NCBI RefSeq assembly: GCF_014645735.1
Contig: NZ_BMMH01000004.1
Span: 310,001-374,000, forward strand
Length of the DNA stretch: 64,000 nucleotides
Reading direction: 5' to 3'
From: Nocardia jinanensis
GTDB taxonomy: Bacteria; Actinomycetota; Actinomycetes; Mycobacteriales; Mycobacteriaceae
Each line of letters starts with the position of its first letter. The first letter of the stretch is position 1. Positions 36,173 to 45,271 of the stretch are shown here, piece by piece. A program made the position numbers and the translations under genes. The notes beneath the pieces are model-generated. The model was not told where the DNA came from. It saw only the letters and a program-made list of their open reading frames with translations, and searched no databases.

Positions 36173-37156
36173 GTGCGAGTAGAGAATCGGCGGGCTGTGT
36201 GGAGGCGGCTGCGGACGGTCGGTGCGGTGGTCGCGGCGGTGGTGTCGCTGACCCTGGCGGGTGGGGCGGTGGCCGGTGCCGGGCCGATCGGCGCTCCGGT
36301 CCTGCGGGCCCCGGTCGGCGGATATCAGGAGCTCGTCGTGCCGTCGGGGATGGGCCCGATCGAAGTGCAGGTGCAGTGGGCGGCGCGTGGTGGCCGGTCG
36401 GCGCTGTATGTGCTCGACGGCCTCCGGGCGCCGCGCGATCACAGCCAGTGGACCAGCGATACCGATGTGCTGCGGCAGTTCGCCGGTGACAATGTCACGC
36501 TGGTGTTCCCCGTCGGCGGACATTCCAGTTTCTACGCCGACTGGTATCGGCCGAGCAGCACCAACGGACAAGTCACCCCGTACAAGTGGGAGACGTTTCT
36601 CACCGGGGAGCTGCCGGCCTTCTTGGCGCGATACGGCGTTTCGCGCACGAACAACGCGATTGTGGGTGCCTCGATGGGCGGCGGGGCGGCCCTGACTCTG
36701 GCCGCGCACCACCGAGACCAATTCAAGTTCGCCGGATCCTTCTCCGGTTTCGTGAATCCGACCTTCCCGCTGTGGAACGAGGCAGTTCGCGCCGCGATGT
36801 GGGACGAGGGCCGGTTCAACGTGGACGATATGTGGGGCCCGGCCGGTGACCCTGCCTGGTATCGCAACGATCCGACCGCGCAGGCCGAACTGCTGCGGGG
36901 TCTGCCGATGTACGTTTCGGCCGGTAACGGCCTGCCGGGGGCTCCGGATGTGCCGTACGGATTCGGTAACACCGTGAATGCGATGACCTTGGAGTCGATG
37001 GCCGCGGCCGCCGCGGGGATCTTCCGGGATCGAGTCGCGTCGCTGGGTATCCCGGCTCGTGTCGATATCGTCTCCGGCACCCACACCTGGCCCTATTGGG
37101 GGCAGGCGATCGCCACCGCCCGGCCGATGATCCTCGACGCGCTCGGTGCCCACTGA
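36173..37156 (+). CDS. Mycolyltransferase/antigen 85-like secreted esterase
   Basis: 327 residues from the GTG at 36173; the frame extends upstream but the signal peptide starts here (RRLRTVGAVVAAVVSLTLAGG, cleavage after VAGA). Antigen-85 family features are YVLDGLRA, VTLVFPVGGHSSFYADWY, YKWETFLTGELP, the nucleophile GASMGG (Ser at about 167) and a His in THTWPYW (about 304). These enzymes transfer mycolic acids onto trehalose or arabinogalactan outside the membrane. The intact Ser/His argues for an active enzyme, unlike MPT51. This is one of the best markers of a mycolate genus. Confidence 0.88.
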   Translation: MRVENRRAVWRRLRTVGAVVAAVVSLTLAGGAVAGAGPIGAPVLRAPVGGYQELVVPSGMGPIEVQVQWAARGGRSALYVLDGLRAPRDHSQWTSDTDVLRQFAGDNVTLVFPVGGHSSFYADWYRPSSTNGQVTPYKWETFLTGELPAFLARYGVSRTNNAIVGASMGGGAALTLAAHHRDQFKFAGSFSGFVNPTFPLWNEAVRAAMWDEGRFNVDDMWGPAGDPAWYRNDPTAQAELLRGLPMYVSAGNGLPGAPDVPYGFGNTVNAMTLESMAAAAAGIFRDRVASLGIPARVDIVSGTHTWPYWGQAIATARPMILDALGAH

Positions 37157-37466
37157 CCCAGGTCATCGCTGAACATTCCACGATCGGCCAGACGGCCGAT
37201 TCCGTGACCCGCGCCATTGCGTGTTCGAAATATACTGAGCCGGAATCTATCTCGAAGGGTGAGCTTTCCCTTCGCACCGGGCCGGCGGCTCGACCCGGAT
37301 CCCTGAGGGCGTCCACGGGGGTTCTCGAATTCCCGAACGGGCGGTCCGGTATCCGTGGTACTTAACGGCTTGCGCCGAACGAGCGGGAATGCCGCCGAAC
37401 CATTCGCCTCGAGTCAGGGCCCCTCCTCGGTGTCCCTCGAATCGGCCCGACGTCCAGGGGGAACCC
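37157..37466. other. Intergenic region upstream of the large coiled-coil gene
   Basis: About 310 bp. It includes a short AT-rich stretch (gttcgaaatatactgagcc, 37223-37241) that may carry the promoter. No gene is supported. Confidence 0.4.
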
Positions 37467-40265
37467 ATGCTGGTAGCGAGGAACCTGATCGAACTCGGTC
37501 AGGGCATACGCCGGCGGCTCGACGTGGTGGCCACCAGATGGGCCCGTGGGGCGGCACACGATCTCAGCACCACTGCCGGTGGGCAGGTCAGGGGTACTCG
37601 CATATTCGCGGAGACCGGTGAGCTGTCCCGCGAGGAGATCGAGCGCCACGTTCTGGACAGGGACTATCGCGGCGCGGACGCGCACGCGGTCTCGGCGGCC
37701 GGGAGGGCGGTGCGGGACCTGAGCGAAGAGCTGATCATGCGGTCCTCGCTGCGAGAACTCGAACGGAAGCGATGGACGCTCGGACGCGAGTTGGACGCCC
37801 GTCCGAATGCGCGGGAGGGGTTGATCCGCAAGCTGGAGGAGGCCGAACAGGAACACCGTGAGCTCACAGCGGCGCTGGATCGGCATATCGCACGTCGCGA
37901 AGACCTCGGCGTGCAGCGATGGGAGGTCCGCAACAGTGATCAGGCCGTCAGGGAACTGCGGGATTCGGAGAATCGGCGGCGTGCGGCCCGGGAGCGCATC
38001 GAGGCGCTGAAGGACCGGCGAGAGCAACTGCGTGGGGAGCTGCGGCGGTTGCGGGGTGACACCACCGCGGACGGCGGTCATGAGGTTCTCAGCGCTGCAG
38101 ATCCCGGAAACTCAGTGGCGCCGGAGCCGCGCTGGCGAGATCTGGAGACCCCCCATGACGACCGAGCCGCAAGGGAGCTGCGGGATCTGACAGAAGCACG
38201 CAGGAACGTGGATTGGATGGTGGGCGAACAAGCGAAGGAGCAGAAGCGGCTGGAGAAAGAGATCCAGCGGCTGGATAACGAGGTGCCGAAGGAACGGGAA
38301 CGTCAGGAAAGGGAGCAGGAGCGGCGGGAGAACCAGGAGGTGAGGGACCGGGAGCGGCAGGAGCGGGACGCGAGAAGGGACCAGGAACGTCGGGAAAGGG
38401 AGCAGGAGCGGCGGGAGAACCAGGAGGTGAGGGACCGGGAGCGGCAGGAGCGGGACGCGAGAAGGGACCAGGAACGTCAGCAGAATGCGGCAAGAACAGA
38501 AGTGTCGGCTCTGCATTCGGTCGGTAGCACCCCGGGCGGCAGCCGCAGAGTTGCTGTTGCAGATGAGGCGGACACGCCCCGAGGCGTGAGCGAGCCAGGT
38601 GTTGCGGGTTCTGGTGGGACCTCGGGTGTTGGTGGTGGGTCGGTTGCGGGTTCTGGTGGGACCTCGGGTGTTGGTGGTGGGTCGGTTGCGGGTTCTGGTG
38701 GGACCTCGGGTGTTGGTGGTGGGTCGGTTGCGGGTTCTGGTGCGACGTCGGGTGTTGGTGGTGGGTCGGGTTCCCATTCGGGCCGCAGCACCCGGAATGT
38801 TGCTATCGCCACTGGTGTCGGGGTCGCTGCGGTCGCTACCGGTTTCGGTATCAGCGCTGTTGTCGATCCCGATACTGCCGATGCTGAAACCAAAACTGGT
38901 GATGAGGATTCTGCTGGTGCCGCCGGTGCTGATGCCGGCAATAACGGTTCTGGTGCGGCCGGCGATGCGGCTGGCGGCGCGGCTGACGGCGCGGCCGGCG
39001 ATGCGGCTGATGATGCGGCTGATGATGCGGCTGGCGATGCGGCTGATGATGCGGCCGGCGGCGCGGCCGGCGATGCGGCTGATGATGCGGCCGACGGCGC
39101 GGCCGGCGATGCGGCTGGCGGCGCGGCCGGCGATGCGGCTGATGATGCGGCTGGCGGCGCGGCCGGCGATGGGAGTTCTGGCGGTACCGACGATGCGCGA
39201 GCTGGAATTGTGGGTTCTGGCGGTGGCGCGGCCCCCGCGGCCCCCTCAGCCCCTGCTGGTGCCGCGGCCCCTGCTGGTGTTATAGGTTCCGGGGGTGGTG
39301 CTGAGAGCGGTCTCGGCACCGGTTCCGGTAGTAGCACCGTTTCCGATGCGAGTTCCGGCACCGATCTTGTTTCCGGCGCCGGTGCCGGCGGCGCCTCCTC
39401 GAACGATTCCGCCGAGGGGATTACGCGTACTGCGGGCAATCCGACAGCCCAGCCGGACTACGCGACGGTTCAGCCACCGTCGGGAGCTCAGCTCGCCGGG
39501 GGGAGCGGACTCGATCCTTCCAGTCTGATGCTGCCGTTGATGCTGTCGAATCTGCAGGACCCCGGCCTCGCCGACAGCGATCCAGGTGAGTACGACGAGC
39601 ACGGTCCCGGCCGGGACCACGATTCCGGCTCATCTCGAGGAACGCAACATCCCACCGCGCCGCCCTCCGCTGACAGGCCGGCCACCACACCATGGCCCCA
39701 CCAGCCTGTGGCGGAGGAGACAGCAGCCACACCGGCCGACCGGGAGACCGGTGAGACCGCGCCACAGCCGGTGTCGTCGCCTGCTCCTCGGGGACGGGAC
39801 AAGGACGAAGGGATTACCTACACCCATGAGGCAGACGGTGTCATCGAGTGGGTTTCCGCGAGTGTTGCCCATGCCTTCGATATGGCATATGGCAACAAGA
39901 GCGGTACCGACGCGAAGGCCGCGTACGCCGATACGCACGCGAGGTGGTCCGATGTGAAGGAACTGGAACCGGTCGACCCGTACGATCTGATGAGCGGTGA
40001 CGTCGTCACCTTCGATAACGGGTCGGGGATCGCACGGGTGCAGCGTACGGAAGGTGATCCGGAAGGCGGCGTCGTGGAGATCGTCATCAAGGGCCGATTG
40101 ACGCCGGTCGACTCTGTGATGGCCGACGGGGCAGGAGAACTCGGGCGGTTCGCGGGTTTCGGGCATCCACGCGGTATCGAACCGCCCACACCGGAGGAGC
40201 GGGCGGCCGGTGCTGCCGTCCCGACGACTGCTGACCAGGCCGGTGACACAACTACGCTCGTCTGA
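37467..40265 (+). CDS. Large coiled-coil/repeat membrane protein with conserved C-terminal domain (paralogue A)
   Basis: 932 residues from the ATG at 37467 (agggggaaccc upstream). Order: a basic N-terminus; charged coiled coil (about 80-340) holding LRELERKRWTLGRELDARPN; two 29-residue Arg/Glu repeats; four 14-residue GTSGVGGGSVAGSG repeats (about 384-439); a membrane helix (about 444-465); a [GD][DG]AA tetrapeptide tract (about 496-568); a linker with SSLMLPLMLSNL; and a C-terminal domain (about 781-932) with AYGNKSGTDAKAAY and EPVDPYDLMSGDVVTFDNG. The last two parts recur in the gene at 51765. The VDP..L..GD layout recalls C-terminal domains of mycobacterial ESX-associated proteins, so envelope or type VII secretion function is my inference. 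Family unnamed. Confidence 0.7.
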   Translation: MLVARNLIELGQGIRRRLDVVATRWARGAAHDLSTTAGGQVRGTRIFAETGELSREEIERHVLDRDYRGADAHAVSAAGRAVRDLSEELIMRSSLRELERKRWTLGRELDARPNAREGLIRKLEEAEQEHRELTAALDRHIARREDLGVQRWEVRNSDQAVRELRDSENRRRAARERIEALKDRREQLRGELRRLRGDTTADGGHEVLSAADPGNSVAPEPRWRDLETPHDDRAARELRDLTEARRNVDWMVGEQAKEQKRLEKEIQRLDNEVPKERERQEREQERRENQEVRDRERQERDARRDQERREREQERRENQEVRDRERQERDARRDQERQQNAARTEVSALHSVGSTPGGSRRVAVADEADTPRGVSEPGVAGSGGTSGVGGGSVAGSGGTSGVGGGSVAGSGGTSGVGGGSVAGSGATSGVGGGSGSHSGRSTRNVAIATGVGVAAVATGFGISAVVDPDTADAETKTGDEDSAGAAGADAGNNGSGAAGDAAGGAADGAAGDAADDAADDAAGDAADDAAGGAAGDAADDAADGAAGDAAGGAAGDAADDAAGGAAGDGSSGGTDDARAGIVGSGGGAAPAAPSAPAGAAAPAGVIGSGGGAESGLGTGSGSSTVSDASSGTDLVSGAGAGGASSNDSAEGITRTAGNPTAQPDYATVQPPSGAQLAGGSGLDPSSLMLPLMLSNLQDPGLADSDPGEYDEHGPGRDHDSGSSRGTQHPTAPPSADRPATTPWPHQPVAEETAATPADRETGETAPQPVSSPAPRGRDKDEGITYTHEADGVIEWVSASVAHAFDMAYGNKSGTDAKAAYADTHARWSDVKELEPVDPYDLMSGDVVTFDNGSGIARVQRTEGDPEGGVVEIVIKGRLTPVDSVMADGAGELGRFAGFGHPRGIEPPTPEERAAGAAVPTTADQAGDTTTLV
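38301..38474 (+). repeat. Two tandem 87-bp repeats in paralogue A
   Basis: Two near-identical 87-bp units begin at 38301 and 38388 and a partial third starts at 38475. Each encodes 29 residues of Arg/Glu/Gln coiled coil (REQERRENQEV, RDRERQERDARRD). The period keeps the reading frame. Confidence 0.85.
38616..38783 (+). repeat. Four tandem 42-bp repeats in paralogue A
   Basis: Units start at 38616, 38658, 38700 and 38742; the first three are almost identical in DNA and encode GTSGVGGGSVAGSG. The last begins with ATSG and ends in GSHSG. This is a flexible linker just before the membrane helix. Confidence 0.85.
38952..39171 (+). repeat. Ala/Asp/Gly tetrapeptide repeat tract in paralogue A
   Basis: About 18 units of 12 bp (gcggctgatgat, gcggccggcgat and mixtures) encode AADD, AAGD, AAGG and AADG. 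The tract lies after the membrane helix. The DNA is highly repetitive, so its length may vary between strains or assemblies. Confidence 0.8.
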
Positions 40266-40426
40266 TCGGTGCCGTGGAGTCGATGGCCGGGCCGACATTG
40301 CCACGTACTCGTCCGAGCTCGCCCGCCGAGCGGATGGCCGCGATGGTCGCGGGGCGATATGATCGACCCGATGACTACTCGTACTGATCAAAGATCGGGG
40401 GTCCTGTTCGTACAAGGTGAGTGCTG

Positions 40427-41815
40427 ATGCGCACCCCGAATACGAACAGTGACGATTCCCGCCTTTCCTTCTGGCTGCGCGTGCGTGAGTTCGCCGTGCC
40501 GCCCGCCATGATCGAGACCGCGACCGCCCGGCGAAGCGTCGGAGACTGGGCCGGGGCATGTGCCGCAGCAGGTTTCGATACCGATATCGATATGCGGTCG
40601 CCGGCCCGCGAGCACGGCCGGGAGGTGGCGGATCAGGTCCGTGCCGATCTTCGCCATCTCGCTCCTGATCTGCTGCGGTGGCACCTGCCCAGGATCGCTC
40701 CCGACGGATTGCTGCGGCCGGGCCTGACGATCACGCTGGCCCGATACGGCCCGCTGGATACTCGAAGACCCTGCGGCGGACGCAATTCCGTACACCTGGT
40801 GGTTCGGACCCCGCCGGCCTGGGCGGACTCCGGTCAGCGAATCGGCCTCGCACTGTGGGACGGAACAGGCTCCGGTGCCGGCGTGCATCCGCATCCCCGT
40901 CCCAACCGGCGTTTCCGGCTCGATCTCCACCGCCACCTCTGGGACGCCGGCAAAGCCGGTGATCTTCGGATACGTTCCGGGGCAGCCCAATCCACCGATC
41001 CGGGTGGTGTCGATCCCGGGCTGCGGGCGATCGTGCCCGATGGTTGCGCCGTCGACCGATTGGTGGCCGAGGCACGGGTTCTGCTGCGTGCCGAAGGACG
41101 GGAAACCGGCCAGTTGCGGGTGCGGTTCGGGGCACGGCAGGAGGTGGTTGCGGAGCTGGCCGCGGACGGCGAAGAGCCGCCCGCGTTGCGGATCGCGCAG
41201 TCGTATCCGCGGGGTGGGATATCCGCGTTGCCGGTCCTACCCTATGCGGCGACCTGGCTGCCGCCCGATCTGGAACTGATCCGTGCCGGGGCGATCGCGG
41301 CCGAGGGGCTGCATCCACTGGTCGCTTCGGCGCTGGTGCCGGGCTGTTCGCCGGCTCGTCCGTCCCGGACTACCGGCCCGCTGGACCGTGCGCATCTGGT
41401 GGTGTGCCGAGGTGAGCAGCACCGGATCGGGCTGGTCGACGGTGCGCTGACCGCGCTCGATCACGACCCCGCCGAGATCCGGCGAGAGGAACTGCTGGTC
41501 GCTTTGACCGGCACCCCGCTGCCGTGCCTACAGGCCATCGATCGAGCCCATCGTCATCCCGACTGTCTCGCCGGCGTCCGGGAACGTCTGTACCACGGCG
41601 ATATCGCCGGCGCGCTGGCCGTCGTCGAGGGCCTGCTCGGCCCCGGCGCGGTGCTACGCGACGGCCCGCTACGCGACGAGTTGGAGAGCTCCGCGCAACA
41701 GCGGATCACCTATGGACTGTTCAGGGCCGGTCTGGCCGGAACCGGACCCACCCGGATGCAGCCCACTCGTCGTCGCGATCACCGCGCGCACCCGCGAAAC
41801 TCCTGCTCCCGCTGA
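40427..41815 (+). CDS. Conserved hypothetical companion of the MoxR/DUF2201 pair
   Basis: 462 residues from the ATG at 40427, after aaggtgag; a GTG two codons earlier is possible. It is a soluble, Arg-rich alpha/beta protein without signal or membrane segments. N-terminal half: VADQVRADLRHLAPDLLRWHLPR. C-terminal half: HLVVCRGEQHRIGLVDGALTALDHD, probably a strand-rich domain. It lies 61 bp upstream of the AAA ATPase on the same strand. I do not recognise a catalytic motif; its position suggests a partner or substrate of the chaperone-like pair. Confidence 0.6.
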   Translation: MRTPNTNSDDSRLSFWLRVREFAVPPAMIETATARRSVGDWAGACAAAGFDTDIDMRSPAREHGREVADQVRADLRHLAPDLLRWHLPRIAPDGLLRPGLTITLARYGPLDTRRPCGGRNSVHLVVRTPPAWADSGQRIGLALWDGTGSGAGVHPHPRPNRRFRLDLHRHLWDAGKAGDLRIRSGAAQSTDPGGVDPGLRAIVPDGCAVDRLVAEARVLLRAEGRETGQLRVRFGARQEVVAELAADGEEPPALRIAQSYPRGGISALPVLPYAATWLPPDLELIRAGAIAAEGLHPLVASALVPGCSPARPSRTTGPLDRAHLVVCRGEQHRIGLVDGALTALDHDPAEIRREELLVALTGTPLPCLQAIDRAHRHPDCLAGVRERLYHGDIAGALAVVEGLLGPGAVLRDGPLRDELESSAQQRITYGLFRAGLAGTGPTRMQPTRRRDHRAHPRNSCSR

Positions 41816-41876
41816 CCGATATCGCGTATTCACGCCACGCCCACTCGATTCTTCTCGACCCGAAGGTGATTCATAC

Positions 41877-43124
41877 ATGCCTATTTACCCGAAGTGCGCT
41901 CCCGTCTCCGACCGAGCGCACACCTCCGAACTCGACGTCGCCGGCGAGCTGCTGGCTCTGCTCGGCGAGGTGACCACCGAACCCCGTCCCGATACCCAAC
42001 TGGAGGCCCTGACGCTGGCTGTGGCCGCCGACCTGCCGGTACTCCTCTGGGGTGAACCGGGGATCGGCAAAACGGCGGCCCTCACCCAACTCGCCGAGTC
42101 TCTGGATCTTCCGCTGACCACTGTGATCGCGAGTGTGCACGAGCCGTCGGACTTCTCGGGCCTGCCCATCATCGGCGACGACCCCGCGGAGCACGGTGTC
42201 CCGATGGCCCCACCGGACTGGGCCGTCCGACTCGTCCGGGCCGGCCGCGGCCTGCTGTTCCTGGACGAACTGTCGACGGCGCCGCCGGCCGTACAGGCCG
42301 CTCTGCTCCGCCTCGTCCTCGAGCGGCGGATCGGTGCACTCCGGCTGCCGCCCGGCGTCCGTATCGTGGCCGCCGCCAACCCGCGTTCCTCGGCGGCCGA
42401 CGGTTGGGAGCTGAGCCCGCCGCTGGCCAACCGATTCGTGCATCTGCACTGGACCCACGACCACGACGTGGTCGTCCGTGGCCTCGGCGGGACCTGGCCG
42501 CGTGCGACCCTGCCCCGGCTCGAGCCGGAAAAGTTCGCTGCGGCAGTAGCTTTCGCGCGCAGCGCGGTCTGTGGGCTGCTCGCTGCCCGCCCCAATCTCG
42601 TGCATCAACTGCCCAGCGGTGAAACGCGCCGGGGCGGAGCCTGGCCGTCGCCACGTAGCTGGGATATGACACTGCGACTGATCGCCTTCGCCACGGCGGC
42701 CGGCTCCGCCAAAGATGTTCTCTCCCTGCTGGTCCGGGGGAGTGTGGGAGACGGCCCCGGGTTCGAACTACTGACCAGCATCGATCGGATGGACCTCCCG
42801 GACCCCGAGGTCCTGCTCGCCGACCCGGCCGCCGCCGATCTGCCCGAACGGGGTGACCTGCGCCGAGCCGTGCTCGACGGAGTCGTGGCGGCGGTCCGGC
42901 GGCATCCGGCGAAATCTCGCTGGGACGCGGCCTGGGCGGTGCTCGTCAAGGCAGTGGAATCCGGTGCACCGGATCTGGTGGTAGTCCCCGCGACGACCCT
43001 TGCCACGCTGCGGCAGGACAACTGGGATGTACCCGCATCGATCGAAGAGCTCGCCGGAATGGTGTCGGTGGCCCAGGGTGCGGATCGCGCCGCGGCCCGC
43101 GTCGCGGCGAAGGCAGGCCGATGA
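41877..43124 (+). CDS. MoxR-type AAA+ ATPase
   Basis: 415 residues from the ATG at 41877. Walker A is GEPGIGKTAAL (about residue 60), Walker B LLFLDELSTAPP, sensor 1 AANPRSSA, and an Arg in LANRFVHL. These are marks of MoxR/dynein-related ATPases, which with VWA partners act as chaperones to remodel or metallate protein complexes. The stop overlaps the next start (ATGA). Confidence 0.85.
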   Translation: MPIYPKCAPVSDRAHTSELDVAGELLALLGEVTTEPRPDTQLEALTLAVAADLPVLLWGEPGIGKTAALTQLAESLDLPLTTVIASVHEPSDFSGLPIIGDDPAEHGVPMAPPDWAVRLVRAGRGLLFLDELSTAPPAVQAALLRLVLERRIGALRLPPGVRIVAAANPRSSAADGWELSPPLANRFVHLHWTHDHDVVVRGLGGTWPRATLPRLEPEKFAAAVAFARSAVCGLLAARPNLVHQLPSGETRRGGAWPSPRSWDMTLRLIAFATAAGSAKDVLSLLVRGSVGDGPGFELLTSIDRMDLPDPEVLLADPAAADLPERGDLRRAVLDGVVAAVRRHPAKSRWDAAWAVLVKAVESGAPDLVVVPATTLATLRQDNWDVPASIEELAGMVSVAQGADRAAARVAAKAGR

Positions 43125-44356
43125 CAAACTCACCGGAGCTGGACTCCGGCAAACTCTTCGCCGCCCGCCTGCACGCCGTCCGGGCCCGGCCCTACCTGGC
43201 GACCGCCCTGTTCGCGCTGCACATCGTCGAATCGCGGCGAGTCCCGACGATGGGTGTGGACCGGTACTGGCGGTGCTACGTCTCGCCCGCGTTCGTGGAT
43301 TACATGCCCGTGGAGGAACTCGCCTCGGTGCTGGTGCACGAGGTATCGCATCTACTGCGCGACCATCACCGCCGGAGCGACCGATTCGCCCGCGAGCACG
43401 ATCTGACCGGTCCGGCGGAACGGCTGCGGATGAATATCGCCGCCGATGCCGAGATCAACGACGACGCGTTCGGTGACGGGTTGGTCCGGCCCGAGGGAGC
43501 TGTCCTGCCGGAGACCCTCGGTTTGCCCGACGGCGAGCTCATGGAGGACTACCTGCGCCAGTTCCGTCTCGGGACACATACCGACGATCTGGCCTGGCTC
43601 GACTGCGGCAGCGGCGCCGACGGGCTCGACCGCGAATGGGAGCTGGGACCCGACGGTGCGGACGGTCTCAGTGAACAGGAGCACGAGGCAGTCCGATTCC
43701 GTGTGGCGCAGGGCATCATCGGCCGCCCGGGGAACGCGCCCCAGGGGTGGCGACGCTGGGCGGAGGAGGCGTCGCACCCGCCGCAGCCATGGCGGGATCT
43801 ACTCGGAGCGGCCATCCGTTCGGCGGCCGCCGCGCCCGGTGCCGGCGCGGACTACACCTATGGCCGGCCGGCCCGCCGCTCGGCCGGGGTGCCCGGGGCC
43901 GTGCTGCCGAGCCTGCGGCGCACCCCACCTCGGGTCAGCGTGATCATCGATACCTCGGGCTCGGTCAGCGACGCCGAACTGGGCAGCGCGCTGCTCGAAG
44001 TGGCCGCCATCTCCCGGGCCGTGGGCGGGCGCCGGGACCTCGTCACCGTGCTGTCGTGTGACGCGGCGGCACGGGTCGTGCATCCGTTGTGCCGTGCGGA
44101 GGGGATACCCCTGGTGGGAGGTGGGGGTACGGATCTGCGCACGGGTTTCGGCAAGGCGCTTCGCGCCCGGCCCCGCCCCGATGTACTCGTCGTATTGACC
44201 GACGGCCAGACACCGTGGCCGAGCAGCCGGCCCGGGTGCCGGACGGTGGTGGGGCTGTTCCGGCGGGCGAGTTCGTGGAGTGAACGCGATCCCGATTACC
44301 GTCCGGAGGGACCGCCGGAATGGGCGCGGGTAGTCGAAGTCGGCGTATCGAGTTGA
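43121..44356 (+). CDS. DUF2201 predicted metallopeptidase with VWA-like domain
   Basis: 411 residues. The N-terminal domain has the zinc motif HEVSHLLRDHH (about residues 70-80). The C-terminal third is VWA-like with a MIDAS-type DTSGSVSD and a later LVGGGGTDLRTGF and VVLTDGQTPWP. DUF2201 proteins pair with MoxR ATPases, and the ATGA overlap supports a joint machine. The substrate is unknown. Confidence 0.85.
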   Translation: MTNSPELDSGKLFAARLHAVRARPYLATALFALHIVESRRVPTMGVDRYWRCYVSPAFVDYMPVEELASVLVHEVSHLLRDHHRRSDRFAREHDLTGPAERLRMNIAADAEINDDAFGDGLVRPEGAVLPETLGLPDGELMEDYLRQFRLGTHTDDLAWLDCGSGADGLDREWELGPDGADGLSEQEHEAVRFRVAQGIIGRPGNAPQGWRRWAEEASHPPQPWRDLLGAAIRSAAAAPGAGADYTYGRPARRSAGVPGAVLPSLRRTPPRVSVIIDTSGSVSDAELGSALLEVAAISRAVGGRRDLVTVLSCDAAARVVHPLCRAEGIPLVGGGGTDLRTGFGKALRARPRPDVLVVLTDGQTPWPSSRPGCRTVVGLFRRASSWSERDPDYRPEGPPEWARVVEVGVSS

Positions 44357-44440
44357 TGTGGTCGGCCGTTCTCCGTCCGGCAGATCTGCGGAGCCGATGG
44401 CCGGGCAGTGATCGCGAGTAGACGCGGCACCCGCCGCTGT

Positions 44441-44460
44441 GTCAACGTTGTAGATCTACA
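44441..44460 (+). promoter_or_regulatory. Copy 3 of the 20-bp TetR-type motif, upstream of TetR A
   Basis: GTCAACGTTGTAGATCTACA, 33 bp before the TetR start at 44494. It contains the perfect 12-bp palindrome TGTAGATCTACA. It matches copy 1 at 17 of 20 bases. The position fits autoregulation. Confidence 0.65.
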
Positions 44461-44493
44461 TAGGGCGCGTACGCCTCGAAGAACGGAGCTTTT

Positions 44494-45264
44494 GTGACCG
44501 CTGAACCGCCGGGCAACCGGAGGAAAGCCGCGGCCGGTCGCCGGGACAGCCCGGTGACCCGGGCGGCCGTGCTGAGCGCAGCGCTCGCGATCGTCGATCG
44601 CGACGGGGTCGACGGGTTGTCGATGCGGCGTCTGGCCGAGGCGGTGGGCCGGGATCCGATGGTGATCTACCGGCATGTGCCCAACAAGGCGGCTGTTCTC
44701 GATGGTGTCGCGGAGGTGGTGTTCGCGGAATTGTCGGTCGATCCCACGGCATCGGATTGGGTCGCCGAAGTGCGTCGTGTGGCCCGGGAGTTCCGGCGGG
44801 TGGCCTCGGCGCATCCTCGGGTGGTGCCGCTGCTGGTGACCCGGCCGCTGGCGACCCCGCTCGGCCAGCGCCCGCCTGCGGTGGTGCGGCCGCTGGAGGA
44901 CATGCTCGTGCTTCTCACACGTGTCGGGTACACCGTGGTCGACGCGTTGCACATCTATCGGGCGCTGTTCGGTTTTCTCTACGGGCACGTTCTCAACGAA
45001 TTGCAGGAGATCGTGGAGCGCCCGGAGGAGACCGACGATCTGCTGCGGCTGGGGTTGTATCGGCTGCCGATCGGTGAGTTCCCGCTGGTTCGGGGTTTGG
45101 CACCGGTGCTGGCGGCCTATGACGGCGCTGTGGAACTCGAGCGTGGACTCGACATCCTGCTGGCCGGTCTCGCGGCGACGTTGCCCGGGCCGTATCCCGC
45201 CATAACACCCGGGGTGGGTGGCGCCACCCTCCCCGGGCCCGATGATGCGCCCGCCGCGCGGTGA
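44494..45264 (+). CDS. TetR-family regulator with TetR_C-type ligand domain (TetR A)
   Basis: 256 residues from a GTG after cggagc. The helix-turn-helix is GLSMRRLAEAVGRDPMVIYRHVPNK (about residues 45-70). The C-terminal domain is of the tetracycline-repressor type (HPRVVPLLVTRPLATP, FLYGHVLNELQEIV). It is a close paralogue of the convergent TetR B and has a copy of the shared 20-bp motif in its promoter. Confidence 0.88.
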   Translation: MTAEPPGNRRKAAAGRRDSPVTRAAVLSAALAIVDRDGVDGLSMRRLAEAVGRDPMVIYRHVPNKAAVLDGVAEVVFAELSVDPTASDWVAEVRRVAREFRRVASAHPRVVPLLVTRPLATPLGQRPPAVVRPLEDMLVLLTRVGYTVVDALHIYRALFGFLYGHVLNELQEIVERPEETDDLLRLGLYRLPIGEFPLVRGLAPVLAAYDGAVELERGLDILLAGLAATLPGPYPAITPGVGGATLPGPDDAPAAR

Positions 45265-45271
45265 CGGTGCG

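Noticed and set aside
38112..38777. Minus-strand frame with RTRTRNRPTTNT repeats
   Set aside because: Shadow of the 42-bp repeats; no start signal.
38477..39439. Minus-strand Pro/Ala-rich protein resembling a PPE or surface protein
   Set aside because: It is the antisense of the Ala/Asp/Gly and Gly repeats of paralogue A. The composition follows from the repeats, and both ends fall inside the real gene.
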